The notes beneath the pieces were generated by a model. That model was not told the origin of the DNA. It saw nothing but the letters and a program-made list of their open reading frames with translations, and ran no database searches. Positions 7,499-10,647 of a DNA stretch of 10,647 nt are shown here, in pieces. Position numbers and translations under genes: made by a program. The number at the start of each line of letters is the position of its first letter. The first letter of the stretch is position 1. Source of the stretch: Hyphomicrobiales bacterium (GTDB taxonomy: Bacteria > Pseudomonadota > Alphaproteobacteria > Micropepsales > Micropepsaceae); contig JAFIHO010000097.1 of assembly GCA_017849395.1 (NCBI GenBank), positions 1-10,647 on the forward strand. The letters run 5' to 3'.

Positions 7499-7543
7499 CG
7501 ATTGGACCGCGCCCGCGGGCGCAATCGGCACAGGCCCGATTGC
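7499..7543. promoter_or_regulatory. Cluster of inverted repeats with three CGATTG half-sites; candidate operator
   Basis: CGATTG occurs at 7499-7504 and 7537-7542 and its complement CAATCG at 7522-7527. The last two lie within a perfect 8-bp inverted repeat, GCAATCGG (7521-7528) and CCGATTGC (7536-7543), with a 7-base spacer. Between the first two sits a perfect 14-bp palindrome, GCGCCCGCGGGCGC (7509-7522). The cluster lies 57 to 101 bases upstream of the dsdA start. It could be an operator for both divergent genes or a structured dsdA leader; no regulator family can be assigned. Confidence 0.45.
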
Positions 7544-7680
7544 AATGATCGGTATTATGATCGAAGCCCGCTGCACACGAAGCAAAACAGGACGTTACTG
7601 CGCGCGCAATAACAGTCTTGTGAACCGCACACAGAGCGGCGGACATTCCATCGCATGGAGACGGCTGGCTATCGTTATCG

Positions 7681-7713
7681 CGCCGCCGTGTGACGCGGCA
7701 AAGCCGGGCGGCG
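7681..7713 (+). repeat. GC-rich inverted repeat in the leader of the YtcJ-like gene
   Basis: CGCCGCC (7681-7687) pairs with GGCGGCG (7707-7713) across a 19-base loop that can itself form GGC-aaa-GCC. It lies about 40 bases before the start at 7752, so it may fold in the mRNA leader or be a protein-binding site. GC-rich arms of this length can also occur by chance. Confidence 0.3.
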
Positions 7714-7751
7714 GTAAAGCAATCTCAACCCGGAAACTTTGGGGGACCATC

Positions 7752-9467
7752 ATGACCATTATCCGAAATCGGCGTGCGTTTCTGGAAGGCTGCGGCTTCA
7801 CGGCAGCCACCGTGATGGGATCGCCCTGGGGCGCCTGGGCGCAGGAAAAGACACCCCCCGATCTGATCGTCATCAATGCCAAGGTTACGACCATGGATAC
7901 CGCCATGCCGTCCGCCCAGGCATTTGCGGTGCGGGGCGACCGTTTCATCGCGGTTGGTTCAACGACCGATATCAAAAGTCTGGCAGGCCCCAAAACACGG
8001 ACCTATGACGCCAAGGGCATGTTCATCACCCCCGGCTTCATCGACACGCACAATCACGTCGTGGGCGAACAGGTCCTTTTCGGCATCAATGCCGGCAACC
8101 CGTATGTCGTCGAGTATGTGACAATCCAGAGCATTATCGACAAGCTGAAGGCTCGCGCCGCCAAGACGCCGCCCGGCACCTGGATCGAGGCCTCTTTCTA
8201 TGACGATACCAAGATCAAGGATAACCGGCCGCTGAACCGCCTGGATCTCGACAAGGCGTCTACCCAACATCCCATCATGGTCAATCTTCGCGGCGGCCAC
8301 GCCGCTGTGTTCAACAGCTTCGCCTTCCAACTGGCGGGCGTGACCAAGACTTCGCCCGATCCGTTCGGCGGCACTTATGAAAAGGACGCCCGCGGCGAAC
8401 TTTCGGGCCGCACGACCGATCTGGCGTCGCGCGTGCTGCGCAAGAACGGCAAGCGCGAAATCTTCTCACCCGCCGAGAAAGAACGCCGCGAGATCGCGGG
8501 CGTGGAATTCATGTCCAAGAAGTTCGCGGAATACGGTGTCACCAGCATCTGCTTCGATTCTGCGATCGGCGACATTCTCAGCGCCTGCCAGGCCGCGCGC
8601 CAACGCGGCAACCTCATAACCCGCATCAACTACGAGCCTGGCAATGACACTGTCGAGGCCATGATCAAGACCGGTATCAAGACCGGCTTCGGCGACGAGT
8701 GGCTGCGTTTCGGCGGTACCTGGGAGCGGGTGCAGGATGGCGGTCTGTCATCGCGCACCATGTCGATGACGCGGCCCTTCATCGGCGTCAGTCCTCCCTA
8801 CAAGGGCAATCTGACCGAGGAACAGCCGAGCCTCAATGCCTGGGCCGAACGGGTTCATCGCGCGGGCATACGCCTCAACAGCCATTGCAATGGCGAACCG
8901 GCCATTGAGCGGTCGCTGATCGCTTATGAACGTGCGCTCAAGCTGTTCCCGAAGGCCAATGCGCGCCCGAAATTCACGCATTGCTCGTTGCCCAGCGCGG
9001 CGCAAATTCGCCGCATCAAGGCGATGGATGGCCAGCCGTCCGACTTCAGCACCTACATGTATTACAATGCCGACAAGTTCAAATATTACGGCGCGGACAT
9101 GGCCGAGCATATGATGCCTTACAAGGATTTCCTTGCGGCTGGAATTAATGTCACCACGGGATCGGACTTCCCTCCCGGTCCCTTCGATCCGCGCATGGCG
9201 ATCCAGGGCATGGTCACGCGCAAAGGGTTCAACGGGGAGACTTGGGGACCCAGCCAGAAACTGACCGTCGATCAGGCCATCAAGTGCAGCACCATCAACG
9301 GTGCTTATCATACGTTCGAAGAAGGCCTGAAAGGCTCGATCACGGCGGGCAAGCTGGCCGATTTCGTGGTGTTTGCCGACGACATGCACACCGTCGATCC
9401 GGAGAAGATCAAGGATATCAAGATCGTCCAGACCGTAGTTGGCGGCACCACCCGCTATCAGGCATGA
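7752..9467 (+). CDS. Exported YtcJ-like amidohydrolase (amidohydrolase 3 family), Tat signal
   Basis: Metal-dependent hydrolase of the YtcJ/N-substituted-formamide-deformylase group, 571 residues from ATG 7752. This start has GGGGG six bases upstream and gives an immediate twin-arginine signal, NRRAFLEG (R7-R8), then a weakly hydrophobic stretch ending AWA before QE at about 30. The open frame runs upstream to 7545 but those residues are unlike the family. Landmarks: PDLIVINAKVTTMD at the start of the mature domain, TPGFIDTHNH with H100/H102, LNSHCNG with H378, FTHCSL with H410, and TTGSDFPPGPFDP with D472, then a C-terminal composite-domain return ending ITAGKLADFVVFADD. Known relatives act on N-substituted formamides or other amides; the actual substrate here is unknown. 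Transport folded through Tat suggests metal is loaded in the cytoplasm. Divergent from dsdA and convergent with the phospholipase gene (3-base gap). Confidence 0.88.
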   Translation: MTIIRNRRAFLEGCGFTAATVMGSPWGAWAQEKTPPDLIVINAKVTTMDTAMPSAQAFAVRGDRFIAVGSTTDIKSLAGPKTRTYDAKGMFITPGFIDTHNHVVGEQVLFGINAGNPYVVEYVTIQSIIDKLKARAAKTPPGTWIEASFYDDTKIKDNRPLNRLDLDKASTQHPIMVNLRGGHAAVFNSFAFQLAGVTKTSPDPFGGTYEKDARGELSGRTTDLASRVLRKNGKREIFSPAEKERREIAGVEFMSKKFAEYGVTSICFDSAIGDILSACQAARQRGNLITRINYEPGNDTVEAMIKTGIKTGFGDEWLRFGGTWERVQDGGLSSRTMSMTRPFIGVSPPYKGNLTEEQPSLNAWAERVHRAGIRLNSHCNGEPAIERSLIAYERALKLFPKANARPKFTHCSLPSAAQIRRIKAMDGQPSDFSTYMYYNADKFKYYGADMAEHMMPYKDFLAAGINVTTGSDFPPGPFDPRMAIQGMVTRKGFNGETWGPSQKLTVDQAIKCSTINGAYHTFEEGLKGSITAGKLADFVVFADDMHTVDPEKIKDIKIVQTVVGGTTRYQA

Positions 9468-9470
9468 ACC

Positions 9471-10647
9471 TCACCCGGCGCCCATTGCCGGATCGCTGAC
9501 GCTATTCCTGCCGGTTTCAAGCCGTCCTGCGAAGCGGCGATGGAATGCCTCGGACTTGAGCACCAGGTCGTACCAGTTTCCGCTTTTGGACACGTCCCAG
9601 CGGATGGTGGTTACGCCCTTCGCGGCAAGGCTGACTTGTCTGGTTTCTTTCGGACCATACACTGAAGATATCAGCGATAGTTTGCGGGGCTGTGTATCCT
9701 TGCTGGTCAAATGCAGTTCCAGCGCGCGCGATGCGGCTCGATAGATCAGGCTGGCATCCACCGAGGCTGAAACGGCGTCGCCCGCGAACTCGCGCACAAA
9801 GCCGTTTGGGCCTACGACCCACAGATCGTAAGGGTTCTGCGCATCCCAGAGATCGGAAAGCGATTGGCCGGCTCCCACCGTGTAGCGGCGCGGAATGCGA
9901 TCCAGATGCTTGCGGTCATAAACATGAAACACTGAACCCGCCGTGCCGTCATTCCGGAAGGTCAGCCGCAATACCGAGCCTTCTCGCGTCCCATCAGCAT
10001 GCAGAATGTAGGGCAGCGCGCGTGACGGTCGGCCACCGCGTTCCTGGAACAGCTTTTCGGGCGTCGCGGGCGGAACAGGTTTTGGCCGCTGCTCTGCCGC
10101 CGCCACCAGCGCAGCCGATCCTCCAGCATCGGGCAGGGCAGGCGGCGGGGGATCGTTGGGCGATACGAAATCGAACGCCGTTGTCAGATCGCCACAGATA
10201 GCGCGATGCCAGGGACTGATGCCGGGAATGCGGACATCGAACCGCTTCTCCAGAAACTGACCCACCGAGGTGTGATCGAAGGTTTGAGAATTGACCCACC
10301 CACCCCGGCTCCAGGGTGAAACCACATACATGGGAACGCGCGGACCCAAACCCCAGGGTCGCACATTGCCCGACACTGTGTCCTCAGGGTGCAGATGGCT
10401 GCGATCGGGATCGGAAAAATATTCTCCATCCAGCTTCAAGGTCGATCCGCCCGCGAGCGAGCCGTCGGCATTGAATGAAGGCGGCGCGGGCGGCGGCATA
10501 TGATCGAACTGCCCATCATTCTCGTCGAAGGTGATGAACAACGCGGTGCTACCCCAGCTTTCGGGATTGGCGGTCAGTGCATTCAGGACCTTGGCGATGA
10601 ATTCCGCGCCCTGTGCCGGGCTGGAAGGGCCGGGATGTTCTGACCAC
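9471..10647 (-). CDS. Phosphocholine-specific phospholipase C, C-terminal part (cut by window edge)
   Basis: Visible 391 residues of an exported phosphoesterase-family enzyme that should cleave phosphatidylcholine or sphingomyelin to phosphocholine plus a lipid; the full family length is roughly 690-730. The frame is open to the right edge, so the N-terminus and its signal are not seen. Numbering from the edge: SEHPGPSSPAQGAEFI (2-17) and TALFITFDENDGQFDH (34-49) carry conserved metal-binding acidic residues of the PlcH/PlcN and AcpA group, followed by PPPAPP; RVPMYVVSPWSRGG (103-116) and DHTS (124-127) complete the catalytic domain. A proline-rich linker (about 166-200) leads to two repeats of the phospholipase C C-terminal domain (about 225-385). 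The end, GNWYDLVLKSE through RRFAGRLETG and SDPAMG, is typical of Pseudomonas-type PLCs. Its stop lies 3 bases from the convergent amidohydrolase stop. Choline specificity is inferred from family. Confidence 0.92.
   Translation of the reverse strand, partial: WSEHPGPSSPAQGAEFIAKVLNALTANPESWGSTALFITFDENDGQFDHMPPPAPPSFNADGSLAGGSTLKLDGEYFSDPDRSHLHPEDTVSGNVRPWGLGPRVPMYVVSPWSRGGWVNSQTFDHTSVGQFLEKRFDVRIPGISPWHRAICGDLTTAFDFVSPNDPPPPALPDAGGSAALVAAAEQRPKPVPPATPEKLFQERGGRPSRALPYILHADGTREGSVLRLTFRNDGTAGSVFHVYDRKHLDRIPRRYTVGAGQSLSDLWDAQNPYDLWVVGPNGFVREFAGDAVSASVDASLIYRAASRALELHLTSKDTQPRKLSLISSVYGPKETRQVSLAAKGVTTIRWDVSKSGNWYDLVLKSEAFHRRFAGRLETGRNSVSDPAMGAG

Larger units (their letters stand above)
7443..7751. 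promoter_or_regulatory. Divergent promoter region between dsdA and the YtcJ-like gene
   Basis: A 309-base region from which dsdA reads left and the amidohydrolase reads right, so it should carry promoters for both. It contains a cluster of nested inverted repeats at 7499-7543, a direct repeat of ATGATCG (7545-7551 and 7557-7563), and a GC-rich hairpin at 7681-7713. GGGGG at 7741-7745 is the likely ribosome binding site for the right-hand gene. No unambiguous -35/-10 boxes were identified. Confidence 0.6.

Noticed and set aside
7443..7646. 68-codon N-terminal extension of D-serine dehydratase
   Set aside because: The frame is open, but the residues do not match DsdA, are unusually Cys-rich, and would cover the repeat-rich divergent promoter. 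ATG 7442 gives the normal family length.
7545..7751. 69-codon N-terminal extension of the YtcJ-like amidohydrolase
   Set aside because: The Tat signal peptide begins at ATG 7752 with a good ribosome binding site, so upstream codons are leader DNA.
7791..7793. Cys14 of the YtcJ-like protein as a lipoprotein cysteine (LEGC)
   Set aside because: It lies before the hydrophobic part of the signal, directly after the RR motif, and the -2 Glu is wrong for a lipobox.

Overview
The window is GC-rich, densely coding bacterial DNA. Gene content and protein style point to an alphaproteobacterium: a FixL/FixJ-type two-component pair, exported amidohydrolases and a phosphocholine-type phospholipase C. Sphingomonadales, Caulobacterales or a relative would fit, but the order is an impression, because there is no rRNA or other marker. 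No mobile element, CRISPR array, tRNA or rRNA was recognised.

Layout. 1-1804 (+): a PAS-containing sensor histidine kinase, probably cut by the left edge, translationally overlapped by its FixJ/NarL-class response regulator. 1805-2919: about 1.1 kb that is mostly non-coding. It holds one small gene (2134-2475) resembling a short 'host attachment'/baeRF-type protein, plus several inverted repeats, including a terminator-like hairpin just before the next gene. 2920-6152 (+): two tandem, clearly paralogous, Sec-exported D-aminoacylase-type amidohydrolases. 6156-7442 (-): D-serine dehydratase (dsdA), convergent with the second paralog. 7443-7751: a divergent promoter region rich in inverted repeats. 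7752-9467 (+): an exported (Tat-type) YtcJ/amidohydrolase-3 enzyme. 9471-10647 (-): the C-terminal part of a phosphocholine-specific phospholipase C, running off the right edge.

How the genes may work together (inference). Two periplasmic N-acyl-D-amino-acid deacylase-like enzymes would release D-amino acids from acylated or peptide material. Cytosolic DsdA would convert D-serine to pyruvate and ammonia. The YtcJ-like enzyme could remove N-formyl or related groups or cleave another amide. The phospholipase C would attack choline phospholipids outside the cytoplasm. The locus therefore looks like a scavenging island for N-acylated D-amino acids, possibly from lipopeptides, cell-wall fragments or N-acyl amino-acid lipids. 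The neighbouring two-component system is a plausible but unproven regulator. The individual families are known; the combination, with a tandem D-aminoacylase pair and elaborate intergenic repeats, is the part most worth follow-up.
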